A DNA stretch of 57,110 nucleotides from an uncultured Planctomycetaceae bacterium (GCA_943787265.1 CALSLT010000020.1:1-57110); one strand, 5' to 3'; shown: positions 44,602 through 54,691, numbered from the stretch's first letter. Made by a program: numbers and translations. The notes: generated by a model not told the origin, from the sequence alone.

Positions 44602-45648
44602 TTAATGCCGGGCAAAAACGTGAGGCAACGCACAGCAGGATCGGAAGTCAGCCATCGAAACGTCACTTTCGATGGCGACGCGCGGAATATCGTAACGATC
44701 GACGTCCACCCCAGAAGAGTGGCCGCCGTAGTAGCTGAAGCCCCAATCGAAACCGTGGTTGCTCAGTGCAGCTCGCGTGTCGTCATTGAACGATTCTCGC
44801 TTGCCAACCGGATAGCTCAATGAAGTGATCGGCCGGTCGAGCTGCTTCTCAAGACGAAGGCGAGACTCGCAGATTTCCATGCCCTGCTCATCCGCTGTCA
44901 GGTTGGCGAGAATTGGATGCGTCACGGTGTGAGCCCCAAAATCCATTCCGCCGTCACTCATCTCACGGATCATTTCCCAAGTCATCCACTGGCCATCCGC
45001 CGCTTCTTTGGGGGCTCGCCCCGAACCAGTCGCGTCTGCGATTCCGTCCAGAAACTGCGTCGTCCTGCAACCATCCAATCGATAGTAGATGCGGAGCAAG
45101 CGGTTGATAACTTGTCGCCGATCGGAACCGTCAAGCTTCTGCGGCTCATCAAGCCAGTTCTCTGGAAGCCCGATCGTGTCGCGAGTGCTTGACCGGATCA
45201 TCCAGGCAATCTCGTCCCACCAGGCCAGTCGCGGCTCGTCGATGAACCCAGTTGCGACGAAGAACACACCCGTTGCATCATTCGCCTTCAGAACCGGATA
45301 CGCCAACTCGTAGTTGTCAACGTAGCCGTCATCAAACGTGATCATCGCGAACCGCGACGACTTCCACGGTTGACGGCCAGCACCCTGCAGATCGCGCATC
45401 GCGTCCGGCAATTCAGACAGACCGATTACGTCGAAGCCGTCTTTCAGTATTCTGACCTGTCGGTCGAAGTCGTCCTGAGTCGCACTCCAGAGGGCCTCGT
45501 CAAACAACGGATCAGTCGGAGTACCGATCCGGTGATAATTGAGGACGAGCAGACCATTCCAGACAGGCAGTGATTCCAGAGCTTTGATTCCGCCGGTGGC
45601 AGAAAGAGTTCTCCGTAATAACTCGCGTTTGTTAAGTCTGCCTGCCAT
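44602..45648 (-). CDS. Polysaccharide deacetylase family protein
   Basis: 348 residues, NodB-homology carbohydrate esterase (CE4). Motifs are LVLNYHRIG at the start of the domain, catalytic MITFDDGYVDNYELA (TFDDGY 104-109) and the metal-binding GAHTVTHPILANL (H240, H244), followed by EICESRLRLEKQLDRPITSL and LSYPVGKRESF. These enzymes remove N-acetyl groups from polysaccharides, often in exopolysaccharide loci. There is no obvious signal peptide, and no glycosyltransferase lies next to it. The product could act on a cytoplasmic or lipid-linked glycan. Confidence 0.9.
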   Translation of the reverse strand: MAGRLNKRELLRRTLSATGGIKALESLPVWNGLLVLNYHRIGTPTDPLFDEALWSATQDDFDRQVRILKDGFDVIGLSELPDAMRDLQGAGRQPWKSSRFAMITFDDGYVDNYELAYPVLKANDATGVFFVATGFIDEPRLAWWDEIAWMIRSSTRDTIGLPENWLDEPQKLDGSDRRQVINRLLRIYYRLDGCRTTQFLDGIADATGSGRAPKEAADGQWMTWEMIREMSDGGMDFGAHTVTHPILANLTADEQGMEICESRLRLEKQLDRPITSLSYPVGKRESFNDDTRAALSNHGFDWGFSYYGGHSSGVDVDRYDIPRVAIESDVSMADFRSCCALPHVFARH

Positions 45649-45857
45649 GCGAAGAACCCATTCTGATCGAAGTCGGTGTACGAAACCGCTTGAAACCTAG
45701 GTCAGACTGCCAGACTGTCAAACTTCTAAACAGCACTTCGCCGTGTCAATCTGTCGGTCGGACTACTGGCCAACGGCGGAATTCCGCTAAACTCGGAGTG
45801 TTCGTTTTTGCTGGTGCGACCGGACCGCCACCTCAGCCAATCTCAGGAAGCTCTGCC

Positions 45858-46622
45858 ATGACAGAACCGTTGAACGTAACGCGTCGTGAATTCGGAAAAG
45901 CCGGAGTCCAGTCGCTGCTGACGTTTTCTTTGCTCGAAACAATTTTCACTCGCGATGCCTGGTCTGCAGAAGTCAGCCCGATTACCGCGAAGTGGCTGGC
46001 CGGGCTGAACGAACTCGCTGACGACGTCAAAGAGCAGCGAGTCAGTCAGGTCGCGTGGCAGAAGAAGGTTGAGGAGCTGTACCGTCAAATCGAAGTCGAC
46101 GAGCTGATGAAGTTTGTCGATTTCAAGAACCTGACAAAGGACCTGAAGTTCGTTGACCACGGAGCCCGCAGCTTGCGCCCCAAGTTTCCAGAAGTCGAAG
46201 GGCTGCCCAAAAAACTGGTCTTTGGCAAGCAAATCTTCGCGATCAAGAAGGGGCAGTCGGTCGTCCCCCACGGCCACAACAACATGGCAACGGCGTTCCT
46301 GGTCCTGAAGGGCGAACTTCACGGTCGACATTACGACCGTATCGAAGACGAATCCAAACACCTGATCATCCGACCGACGATCGACGCGCCGTTCAAACCG
46401 GGTGGAGTTTCGACCGTTTCGGACTACAAGGACAATATTCACTGGTTCAAAGCGACCAGCGAATCCGCGTTTATCTTCAACATTCACGTGCTGGGTTGCC
46501 GGCCGGGAAGTGCTCTGCCCACTGGACGGGTCTACGTTGATCCGAATGGCGAATCGCTGGAGGGCGGCCTCGTCCGTGCACGGCGACTGAATTACGGCGA
46601 AGCTCACAAACTGTTCGGATAA
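45858..46622 (+). CDS. Exported cupin-like protein
   Basis: 254 residues from ATG at 45858, with AGGAAG seven bases upstream. The N-terminus has a Tat-like pattern (TRREFGKAGVQSLLTFSLLE), though the hydrophobic part is short. A helical segment (about 40-110) precedes a cupin-type beta barrel: GQSVVPHGHNNMATAFLVLK then GELHGRHYDR, giving His ligands for a metal but lacking the usual cupin glutamate. Later strands are TVSDYKDNIHWFKATSESAF. It ends 18 bp before the NDH-2/SelD fusion gene, so the two are probably co-transcribed, but I know of no established link. An oxygenase or isomerase activity is possible, not shown. Confidence 0.7.
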   Translation: MTEPLNVTRREFGKAGVQSLLTFSLLETIFTRDAWSAEVSPITAKWLAGLNELADDVKEQRVSQVAWQKKVEELYRQIEVDELMKFVDFKNLTKDLKFVDHGARSLRPKFPEVEGLPKKLVFGKQIFAIKKGQSVVPHGHNNMATAFLVLKGELHGRHYDRIEDESKHLIIRPTIDAPFKPGGVSTVSDYKDNIHWFKATSESAFIFNIHVLGCRPGSALPTGRVYVDPNGESLEGGLVRARRLNYGEAHKLFG

Positions 46623-46640
46623 GGCTGCCGCGAATTGACC

Positions 46641-48872
46641 ATGGACGAACGACTCGCCAGCCGCGACATCGTGCTGATCGGAGCCGGCCACACCAACATG
46701 CACATCGTGCGCATGTGGAAGATGGCCCCCATCCCCGACGCACGTCTGACACTCATCAGCCCGTTCAGCCGCGCGACCTACAGCGGTATGCTGCCTGGTA
46801 CGCTCGCCGGACTCTACGAACCGGAAGAAATGGAGATCGACCTTTTCCGGTTTGCCGCTCCAATGGGCGTCCGAGTGATCATCGACGAAGTTGTCGGCCT
46901 CGATCCCGACCGCCGTCGAGTGCGATTCGCAACGCGACCGGAAATTCGATTTGATGTCGCATCCGTCGGGATCGGCTCCGTGCCAGCCGGAGCCAACCGG
47001 TGGTCCGACTCCGCAGCCTTTCTACCAATCAAGCCAATGGCCACGTTTCGCGACCGACTCGAAACACGGCTCCGGCAACTTCAGGAATCCGATGCGGAAA
47101 AAGGAACCAGCGTACCTTTGAAAGCGCTCGTCGTGGGCGGCGGCGCGGCCGGTGTCGAGGTGACTCTTTGTCTCGAAGCAAGGCTTCGCTCTCAAAACCT
47201 GAACGTGCAAACGACGCTGGTCGATTCCGGTGAGAGCGTACTGCGAGGCTACCTGCCTGGCACGATCCGAAAGGTCACTGACCACTTAGCGGCCAGGCAG
47301 ATTGAAGTCTGCTCGAACGTCCGCGTCAAAAACGTCACGGACGCTGCTGTCGAGCTTTCCAACGGACAATCACTCGAAGCTGATTTCGTGGTCTGGGCAA
47401 CGGGAGCGACTCCGCCAGCGCTGATCGAAAATATTCCACTCGCAAAAAGTGACGACGGTTTTCTGGCAGTTCGAGATACCTTGCAAACAACCGACGACAA
47501 ACCTGTCTTTGCGGTCGGTGATTCGGCCACGCTCGTCGACTCGCCCGTTCGAAAGTCCGGTGTTTACGCCGTTCGCGAAGGCCCGTTTCTGTGGGAGAGC
47601 CTGCAACGGTTTCTCAGCGGTCAACAACTGACGCCGTACGTCCCTCAGCCCGGATTCCTTTCGCTGCTGGCTGATGGTCAGGGAGGATCGTTTCTCGATT
47701 ACAAAGGATTCTCGACGCACGGCCGCTGGGCGTGGCACCTGAAAGATCACATCGACCGCAAGTTCATGCGCATGTACCAGAAGTACGAAAGCATGGACGA
47801 CATGCCGGTCCGCAAGACCGATTCCGCAGACGCCGCAAAAATCCGCCCAGTGATGCGCTGCCGAGGCTGCGGTGGCAAGGCCGGTGCTGGCGTTCTTCGT
47901 GCGGCTTTGGAACGAATCGGCGACGAGCATCCTGATCGGCAACACAATGCGGTAAAGCATCCGGAAGACGCCGCGATGCTCGATCCGAAGTCGCCAGCCG
48001 AAATGATCACAATCGACTTCTTCCAGGGATTCATGGACGACCCGTGGCTCGTTGGGCGTGTGGCCGCGCTGAATTCACTGAGCGACGTCTGGGCGACAGG
48101 CGGAAAACCGACGCAGGCACTGGCGATGGTCCAGCTTCAGGAAGGCGATCCGCGCCAGCAGACTGAACTGCTCTATCAGGTCCTTTCCGGCTGCCTGTTC
48201 GAATTCGACAAGTGCGGAGTCGAACTCCTCGGAGGTCACACGACGGAATCCTCGGAACTAACCGTTGGCTTTACCGTCATGGGAACGCTCGACGGTAAAC
48301 CGGCGTTGTTGAAGTCAGCAGCCAAACCTGGCGACGTCCTGATCATTACAAAGGCGCTGGGAACGGGCACGCTGCTCGCGGGAATCCCACAAGCTCGAAC
48401 CCGTGGCGAGTGGGTCGACAGCCTGCTGGCATCAATGGTCAAATCCAACGAAGCCGCCTCGATCGTCGCGCGTGAGGCTCAGGCAAACGCCGTCACCGAC
48501 GTCACCGGTTTTGGCCTCGCAGGACACCTGCTTGAAATCCTCGACGCCAGCGAACTTGACGCCGAAGTTCGACTTGGCGATCTGCCATTACTTCCGGGAG
48601 CAAAGCAGTTGCTCCAGGAGGGCCTCGAAAGCACCCTTGCCCCCGCTAACCGAGAAACGGCAATTAGAACCAAATGTGCCGACGAGACTCTGGCCAGCGG
48701 TCCCGAATTCGCAGCATTGTTTGACCCTCAAACCTCCGGCGGGCTGCTCCTGTCAATTTCACTCGAAGAAGAACAGCGACTCCACAATCAACTCAACGAT
48801 GCCGGAGTCGACGCGTGGACGATCGGCCGATTCCTTAATTCATCAAGACAGCCAACACTACATCTCGTGTAG
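46641..48872 (+). CDS. selD: NDH-2-like FAD oxidoreductase fused to selenide, water dikinase (SelD)
   Basis: 743 residues from ATG at 46641. The N-terminal ~375 residues are a pyridine-nucleotide-disulfide oxidoreductase resembling type II NADH dehydrogenase: FAD site DIVLIGAGHTNMHIVRMW, second dinucleotide motif ALVVGGGAAGVEVTLCLEAR, and VFAVGDSATLVDSPVRKSGV. From about 395 a complete SelD follows: catalytic RCRGCGGK with C410 and K413, then TIDFFQGFMDDPWLVGRVAA, LLGGHTTESSELTVGF, TDVTGFGLAGHLLEIL and FDPQTSGGLL. SelD makes selenophosphate from selenide and ATP. Residue 410 is coded by TGC, not UGA. This fusion is known in several phyla; how the redox domain serves selenide supply is unresolved. 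Confidence 0.93.
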   Translation: MDERLASRDIVLIGAGHTNMHIVRMWKMAPIPDARLTLISPFSRATYSGMLPGTLAGLYEPEEMEIDLFRFAAPMGVRVIIDEVVGLDPDRRRVRFATRPEIRFDVASVGIGSVPAGANRWSDSAAFLPIKPMATFRDRLETRLRQLQESDAEKGTSVPLKALVVGGGAAGVEVTLCLEARLRSQNLNVQTTLVDSGESVLRGYLPGTIRKVTDHLAARQIEVCSNVRVKNVTDAAVELSNGQSLEADFVVWATGATPPALIENIPLAKSDDGFLAVRDTLQTTDDKPVFAVGDSATLVDSPVRKSGVYAVREGPFLWESLQRFLSGQQLTPYVPQPGFLSLLADGQGGSFLDYKGFSTHGRWAWHLKDHIDRKFMRMYQKYESMDDMPVRKTDSADAAKIRPVMRCRGCGGKAGAGVLRAALERIGDEHPDRQHNAVKHPEDAAMLDPKSPAEMITIDFFQGFMDDPWLVGRVAALNSLSDVWATGGKPTQALAMVQLQEGDPRQQTELLYQVLSGCLFEFDKCGVELLGGHTTESSELTVGFTVMGTLDGKPALLKSAAKPGDVLIITKALGTGTLLAGIPQARTRGEWVDSLLASMVKSNEAASIVAREAQANAVTDVTGFGLAGHLLEILDASELDAEVRLGDLPLLPGAKQLLQEGLESTLAPANRETAIRTKCADETLASGPEFAALFDPQTSGGLLLSISLEEEQRLHNQLNDAGVDAWTIGRFLNSSRQPTLHLV

Positions 48873-48925
48873 CCGAACACGTAGAACGCCCCGTCCACTC
48901 CAGCGTTTACAATCGATACGAATAC

Positions 48926-48968
48926 AAAAAGGGCTGGCAGTCCAAGACTACCAGCCCCCCTTTGTTTC
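48926..48968. terminator. Bidirectional rho-independent terminator
   Basis: GGGCTGG and AGTC (48931-48942) pair with GACT and CCAGCCC around CAA, preceded by AAAAA (48926-48930) and followed by CCCTTTGTTT. It separates the convergent selD fusion and the basic DNA-binding candidate gene. Confidence 0.87.
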
Positions 48969-48990
48969 CAACGTCTTTCAGTACTTCCGA

Positions 48991-49582
48991 CTACTGAAGT
49001 TGCTCCAGCAGAGAAAGTGCATCGCGGACCTTGGCGATCCCACCGAGCTGATCAACCAGTTGCTTCGCATTGATCAATTCAGCTGCAGACATATTGCCGC
49101 CAGAAGATGCAGGTGCCGCTGCTGGTCGAGCCGCAGCTTTCGGCCGTCCCGGGCCACGTTTGGCCGATTTTCCGCCGCCCTTCTTGACCTTCATGAAGAC
49201 CTGCATTCACGAGAGAGTTCGAAACAGCAACTCCCTGTGCCTGCAGCGTGTCGCGAATTTCAGGCCGTGAGGCCGACGGGTTCGCAGCAATGAACTCACG
49301 AATGGCATCGCTCATGTTGACACCGCCCGCAGCCGGACGACCTCGACGAGTTGCCTTCCGCTTCGGTGCTGCCGTCTTGCGGGTAGTCGCTTTACGACCG
49401 CCAGTTTTCCTACCAGCAGGCTTCGAATACTTGACCTTGTTCACAAGCCCTTCCGAAACACTCAAGCCGGTCTTTGCCAGATCGTCCTTGACAACCTTTG
49501 AGTTTGCGCCGGGATTCGCTTTCAGATAATCCCGAATCGACTGACTCTTGCTGCCGTCGCGCTTTGCGCCTTTTTTCGCCAT
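48991..49582 (-). CDS. Basic two-repeat, AT-hook-like protein; candidate nucleoid protein (apparent +1 frameshift)
   Basis: Read with one extra base removed near 49204, this gives 196 residues from ATG at 49582, nine bases after GGAG. Two copies of a ~38-residue helical unit are visible: SQSIRDYLKANPGANSKVVK... (13-50) and SDAIREFIAANPSASRPEIR... (91-128), each ending LVN(K/Q)V. A Lys/Arg/Thr/Ala-rich linker (54-86) contains RRGRP; a second (134-160) contains GPGRP, both like AT hooks. The C-terminus (LINAKQLVDQLGGIAKVRDA) is a distinct helical motif. The units resemble small winged-helix or H1-like domains in pattern only. As printed, the frame runs into a different ~26-residue tail. I infer a DNA-binding, chromosome-organising role. 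Confidence 0.7.
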
Positions 49583-49805
49583 TACTTCACACTCCGAAAG
49601 AATCGAAATCTCCGCCGCCCGCGTCAAATTGGGGCGATCAACGAAGATAAGTTTTTGGGAAGCCCGATCAGTGGCGGCATACTTATCGAAGAAACTCCCC
49701 AAACACAAACGGTTTGATGTGATGTGGAGGTATTTTCTACCTGCTTCGAAAGACAAACAACGCTCGCTGAGTGCAAAACGGCAATTACACGACCTAATTC
49801 ACGCG

Positions 49806-50944
49806 TTATTTGTTCAGCAGGCTGTCGCGAGCTTCGCGTACAGTTCTGTCAGCATCATTTATGGAATTGCCGAAGGCAGTAATGTGTCCCATCTTGCGGC
49901 CGGGGCGTGCCTCGGCTTTCCCATAAAGATGTAATTTTACATCAGTCGCCAACAACTCGCTCCAATTCGGCTCCGCATCATTCCACACGTCACCCAGAAC
50001 GTTCGCCATTGCTGCATTCGTGTGCTGACTGGCATCGCCGAGTGGAAAACCGCAGATGGCACGAACCTGTTGCTCGAACTGGCATGTATTGTGCGCATCA
50101 ATCGTCAAATGCCCGGAATTATGCGGCCGTGGGGCAATCTCGTTGATAAGAACCTGCCCATCCTTTGTGACAAATAATTCGACACACAAAACCCCGATAA
50201 CATCCAGGCAATCAAAAACCTGACGAGCCACTTTAATAGCACGTGCGTTTACATCCCCAGGCAGTCCGGAGGGACACAATGTAACGTCGAGAATGTGATT
50301 GGTATGCGCATTAAGAAACGGTCCGTAGTGAACAATGTCCCCTCGCACATTTCTTGCCCCAACGACAGACAACTCGACAATCGAAGTCGACGAATTGTTC
50401 GAGGATAGCCTGGTCGGTCGCTAACTCCGCCCATATTTCTTCGACCTCGTCGACGTTGTGAACAACTGCCTGGCCCTTCCCGTCGTAGCCACTTGACGCA
50501 GTTTTAACGACGGACGGCGTCCCCAGTTCCGACACCGCGGCATGTAACTCCTCTGCCGTTGTCACTTCGCGAAACTCGGGAACGGCGAGCCCTGCATCTC
50601 GCAATGTTGACTTTTCACGTATTCGATTTTGAGCGACCGGACAGTACATATCCCGAAGGGTGAACCGGGCAATACTTCTGGATGCAGTCTGTCACTTCCG
50701 CTGGGACGTTTTCAAACTCAAACGTGACGACATCCACACTGCGAGCAAACTCAGCAAGCTGTCCAAGATCGTCGTACGCAGCCGAGAATTCTCGATCGGA
50801 AACCTGTCCGGCCGGAGTATTCACATCCGGCGAATAAACGTGGACCCGGTATCCGAGACGTCTGGCGGCAATCGCAAACATTCGGCCAAGTTGACCGCTG
50901 CCGAGCACACCGAGAGTGGCTCCTGGAAGAATTGGATTCGTCAT
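49806..50944 (-). CDS. purK: N5-carboxyaminoimidazole ribonucleotide synthase (two apparent +1 frameshifts)
   Basis: ATP-grasp enzyme that carboxylates AIR with bicarbonate in purine synthesis. Three consecutive frames together give the whole family: GATLGVLGSGQLGRMFAIAA with VTFEFENVP; then NRIREKSTLRDAGLAVPEF, VVKTASSGYDGKGQAVV and ILEQFVDFDC; then SVVGARNVRGDIVHYGPFLN, LINEIAPRPHNSGHLTIDA and the C-terminal domain. Each change needs one extra base removed: a G in the GG at 50637-50638 (plus-strand CC), and one base near 50376 to read DCELSVVGARN. The ATG overlaps the purE stop (ATGA), so the pair is coupled. If the shifts are real, the cell lacks this PurK. Confidence 0.85.
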
Positions 50945-51441
50945 AGGTGTGAGTCAGCAAGAATTGTTTCGGTCTGATCCTGGTTAAACTTCTCGAGTGC
51001 CGCACGCAGGTCATCGTCGGACGTCGCCAGAATTCTGACAGCCAGAAGTCCGGCGTTCTTGGCTCCGGCAGTCCCAATCGCCAAGGTCGCAACGGGAATT
51101 CCACCAGGCATTTGTACGATTGAGAGTAGCGAATCAAGCCCCTGTAGTGCTCGACTTTGAACTGGCACGCCCAGAACAGGCAACACCGTCTGCGATGCGA
51201 CCATCCCTGGCAAATGAGCAGCCCCGCCGGCTCCAGCGATAATCACTTTCAGCCCGCGTTCAACTGCGGACTCAGCGTATTCTGCCATCCATTGCGGCGT
51301 GCGATGTGCTGAGACGACCAGACATTCATGCGGAACACCGAACTGTTCCAGCATGTCTGCCGCATTCTTCATGGTTTCCCAGTCAGAACGGCTGCCCATA
51401 ATGACTCCCACGACGGGAGATTCGCTTGATGATTCGGTCAT
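50941..51441 (-). CDS. purE: N5-carboxyaminoimidazole ribonucleotide mutase
   Basis: 166 residues, complete. Converts N5-CAIR made by PurK to CAIR. The class I PurE signature is present: VGVIMGSRSDWETMKNAADM, then VVSAHRTPQWMAEYAESA with the catalytic His, and IIAGAGGAAHLPGMVASQTV, PVQSRALQGLDSLLSIVQMP and NAGLLAVRILA. The start overlaps nothing upstream (110 bp from scpA), while its stop overlaps the purK start by four bases, forming a purEK operon. Confidence 0.96.
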   Translation of the reverse strand: MTESSSESPVVGVIMGSRSDWETMKNAADMLEQFGVPHECLVVSAHRTPQWMAEYAESAVERGLKVIIAGAGGAAHLPGMVASQTVLPVLGVPVQSRALQGLDSLLSIVQMPGGIPVATLAIGTAGAKNAGLLAVRILATSDDDLRAALEKFNQDQTETILADSHL

Positions 51442-51551
51442 TCTTCAGTCCACACACCGGTTGCAGAAACGTGAGTGCAGACTGTAAGGAGTACCAATCA
51501 GCGTTCAAGTGAGGCCCAGCGAGCGAAGCGAGAATTCCCCCGGGCGCACGG

Positions 51552-52445
51552 CTACGCGTGACCTTCTGAGCCGTCGGGCTCATCGCCATCCGCAGCAAGA
51601 CTGGCATCGACGTCAGGCTCCTCGGTCACCGACAAATCGCCATCGGTTATAGACTCGGTCGACGACTGGCCCAAAGAATCGTCAACGATCCGTCCTTCGT
51701 CCCGCGAAGCATCGGACAAGGGCGGCATCACCCAAATCTCGCCAAAGTCCGAATCCTGCTCGGCTCGAAAGCTGTGGTGACGGAGCAATTCCAGAATTGC
51801 CAGAAAGATACCAACAATCTGACTCTTGCGGTTGGCATCGTCAAACAGCGATGTAAATGCGACTTTCTCATTCTCTCGAACAAGCGTTCCCACCTGCTCC
51901 ACGTAAACGTGAATCGGAGTGTCGTCGTCGCGAATCTTTGCTTCCTGTTCGAGAATCTTCTTTTCCAGCACTCGAGCCAGGGCGCTGACAAGGTCCCAAA
52001 GTTCGACTTCTTTGATCAGGTCGGCCGCTGGCTCGTTACCCACTCGCGGACGATCACTGGAAATCCGTGGATAGCGTTCCTGCCACTCGGCCGCGTGCTC
52101 TTCCAAGGCTGACGCTGCCTGTTTGTACTTTCGGTACTCAAGCAATCTCTTGATCAGGTCGCTACTCGGATCGTCGTCAACGATCTCGCCCTCCGGCCCG
52201 TCTTCTTCCTCAGGAACGGGCAGAACGACTCGACTCTTGATCTCGGCGAGCGTACTGGCCATCACGACGAAGTCGCCGATCATTTCCAAATCGAGAAACT
52301 CAAGCAGATCGATAAACGTCTCAAACTCATGAACAATCCTCGCCAGCGGCAAGTTAAGCGGGTCCAGCTCGTCCCGACGGACCAGATACAAAAGCAGGTC
52401 CAACGGTCCTTTGAAAATATCGAGATCAACCCGGTACGTTTGCAT
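51552..52445 (-). CDS. scpA: Segregation and condensation protein A
   Basis: 297 residues from ATG at 52445, chosen because the family start YRVDLDIFKGPLDLLLYLVR follows directly; a TTG four codons earlier is possible. This is the kleisin subunit that bridges SMC heads in the bacterial condensin and works with ScpB. Other family motifs are FVVMASTLAEIKSRVVLP and VAFTSLFDDANRKSQIVGIF-type C-terminal winged helix followed by LAILELLRHHSF. The last ~60 residues are an acidic extension beyond typical ScpA. scpB and smc are not in the window. Confidence 0.93.
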   Translation of the reverse strand: MQTYRVDLDIFKGPLDLLLYLVRRDELDPLNLPLARIVHEFETFIDLLEFLDLEMIGDFVVMASTLAEIKSRVVLPVPEEEDGPEGEIVDDDPSSDLIKRLLEYRKYKQAASALEEHAAEWQERYPRISSDRPRVGNEPAADLIKEVELWDLVSALARVLEKKILEQEAKIRDDDTPIHVYVEQVGTLVRENEKVAFTSLFDDANRKSQIVGIFLAILELLRHHSFRAEQDSDFGEIWVMPPLSDASRDEGRIVDDSLGQSSTESITDGDLSVTEEPDVDASLAADGDEPDGSEGHA

Positions 52446-52569
52446 GAGTGGCCGCAAGAGTTTCGTAAAGTGACGACGAACGTATGCACGAATCCTACCG
52501 GTAAATCGTCTCTCAACGTGAGACGTGATTTATCAATCGTTGTGACGTCGGCCAGAATCCAGCTTGAAC

Positions 52570-54635
52570 CTACGCTGCGTTGGCTACGGGCATTGCTCGC
52601 TCAAGAGCGGCAGTCGCAGATGACCGGACACGTTCGTCGGTGTCGCGAGTAGCTTCTTCAAGGGCAGACACCGATTCGAGACTCGGTACGCCAATCGAAT
52701 CCAAAGCTTCGACACTTGCTTGCCTGACTTCTGCCACTGAATCGCCGACAAGTCTCGCAAGCTGAGGAATTGCCGCGCGTGATTCCTGCCGAAAGCCTGC
52801 CAATGAAACCGCCGCTCGCATGCGAGTTTCCGCATCCGGATCCGCGAGCGAATGGGCAAGCGTCTGTACGATCGCGGCGCGAGACCTTTCAGTATTCCCA
52901 AGTGCTGCCACAACTTTCCGGCGGACTTCCGCGACCGGATCTGCAATCGCTGTTACCAGGTCAGCTACTGAATCATTGATGGCTTCCGGAATCGCAGAAA
53001 TTGCCGCGACGGCATGGGCGCGAACATCGGCCGCTTCATCACTCAGTACGGACTTCAGCGCGGACACGACGTCTGATCGTCCGGCACCAAAGCCTCCTAG
53101 TGAACGGGCCGCCTGCGACCTCACAGCCGCATCGTTGTCACTCAAAGCGGCGGCAAGAGTCGTCAGTACGCCATCGTTTGGTTCTCCGATTGCCCCCTAA
53201 CGCTCTGCAAGCTGCCGCGCGAACTTTCCGGTGATCTTTCCCCGCGGCTTCCGTCAGAGCCTGCGTTGCTTCCACAGCACCTGGCCCCATAGCCCCCAAC
53301 GCGTTCACCGCGGCCTGACGACATGAAGTGACGGGGTCACTCAGCAACGTTGTGAGTTGCCCGACCGAATTTGCAGCCGCTGCTCCCAAACCTCCAAGCG
53401 TCTGAGCGGCGGACAAACGCACATCCGCGACCGAGTCATCCAGACTCTGAATCAGCAGTGGCACGGCCCCTGCATCAAACGAAGCCGTCTGAGCCGTTGT
53501 ACTCTGACGTGGCTTAAAGAAATCACTCGACGTGACTTCGACCGGCACACTTCGCGCCAGAACTCTCGGTAAAGGCTCTGGAGAATTCGTCGATCGAGCA
53601 CGGATGACACACTTCATCTCGGCAACCGTGTCCGCATCGTCGAAAACCAGAAGGCATGGCAAGTCGCCAGCACTCACTGCCGCCTGAAGAGCTGCCTGGA
53701 AGCCGCTGGGTGTCTGACTCCACTGATCGGCAATCGGAAGAATTCTCCGCGTTTTGATAAGGCACTGCAGCAAATCGTCGTCCAGGTTCGCGGCAACTCC
53801 TGGCATGCGACAAAGTTCGTTTCGAACAACCTGCAACCAATGAGGCAACGTGTCAGCAGACTTTCCGCTGGCCCGAAGACGTTCGACACAATTCCGATCA
53901 AGAATCACCGGAATCGTCTTATGTGGCAACAATCGATGCCCACGCTCTGCATGCATGCACTGCTGCAAGACAATGTTGAGCACCTGGTCGTTCCATTTTC
54001 GTCCGTCGCCATGCAGTGCCAGGACAAAAGGTGACTCAGGAAGAATTGCTCGGACGGTTGGCGAATCGGCGATCGCGACTGCCTGCCCGTCGACTCGCAC
54101 AAGAATATCACGATCACCGGGATCGGCACCGCGAGCATCGATCGACAACCAGTCGTTAATCGCCGAAGAGTGACCATCAAGCCATTGGTCAGCGACCCAC
54201 GGATGCCCAGCGAAGGCCCTCGCGAATGTGAGATGAGAAAGAGTCAGCGGAACTCCGCCAGAAAACGGAATCCGGCCCATCCTGATGTTCCGCATTGAAG
54301 CATCGATATTGAACAGGAATCGCCGGGCTCCCAGAAGTGCGAGAGACCAGACGCTCAACCAGCCAACCAGCCAGCTCTCAACCAGACCAAGTGGCCAGAG
54401 AATCCACGCGGGCACACTCAGGCCACCAAACAAGGCATTCGCCAGACCATCCGCGTTTGAAGCCCGAGAGTCTGTTCGCGGCGTGACGTCTTCGATCGTC
54501 GCCACAGCGTTGCCTGACGCTGCTTGCTCTGCCGAGGTTTCCACCGCCGCGTCAAGCGAAGCAGCTCCAACCATTGTCGACAGAACAAGTCCGCACACCA
54601 CCTGCCAGCAAGGTTAGATTCCAGATTCGATGCAT
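52570..54635 (-). CDS. Exported/membrane HEAT-repeat protein (two apparent +1 frameshifts)
   Basis: Rejoined length about 687 residues. The ATG at 54635 opens a signal peptide (NLTLLA then VVCGLVLSTMVGA) once one G of the GG at 54601-54602 is dropped. A membrane segment follows (WILWPLGLVESWLVGWLSVW). The middle region (ILPESPFVLALHGDGRKWND, TIPVILDRNCVERL, RRILPIADQWSQ, LPCLLVFDDADTVAEM) has alternating hydrophobic strands recalling an NTPase fold without a Walker A. The C-terminal half is HEAT repeats: LIQSLDDSVADVRLSAAQTL, LSDPVTSCRQAAVNALGAMG and, after dropping one base in the C5 run at 53193-53197, LSDNDAAVRSQAARSLGGFG and further units to VRSSATAALERA. Function unknown; a protein-interaction scaffold is likely. 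Confidence 0.75.
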
Positions 54636-54691
54636 GTCTTCGTTACCTGATCTCGACGACTGACTTCGGTCATATTCTCGACGAAGAGCTA

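Noticed and set aside
45843..46703. 286-codon open frame on the minus strand, antisense to the cupin-like gene
   Set aside because: It mirrors codon-position bias of the plus-strand gene, has no ribosome site or domain, and overlaps two well-supported genes.
46641..48872. Selenocysteine in SelD
   Set aside because: The catalytic position is TGC (Cys410), and the frame has no internal UGA.
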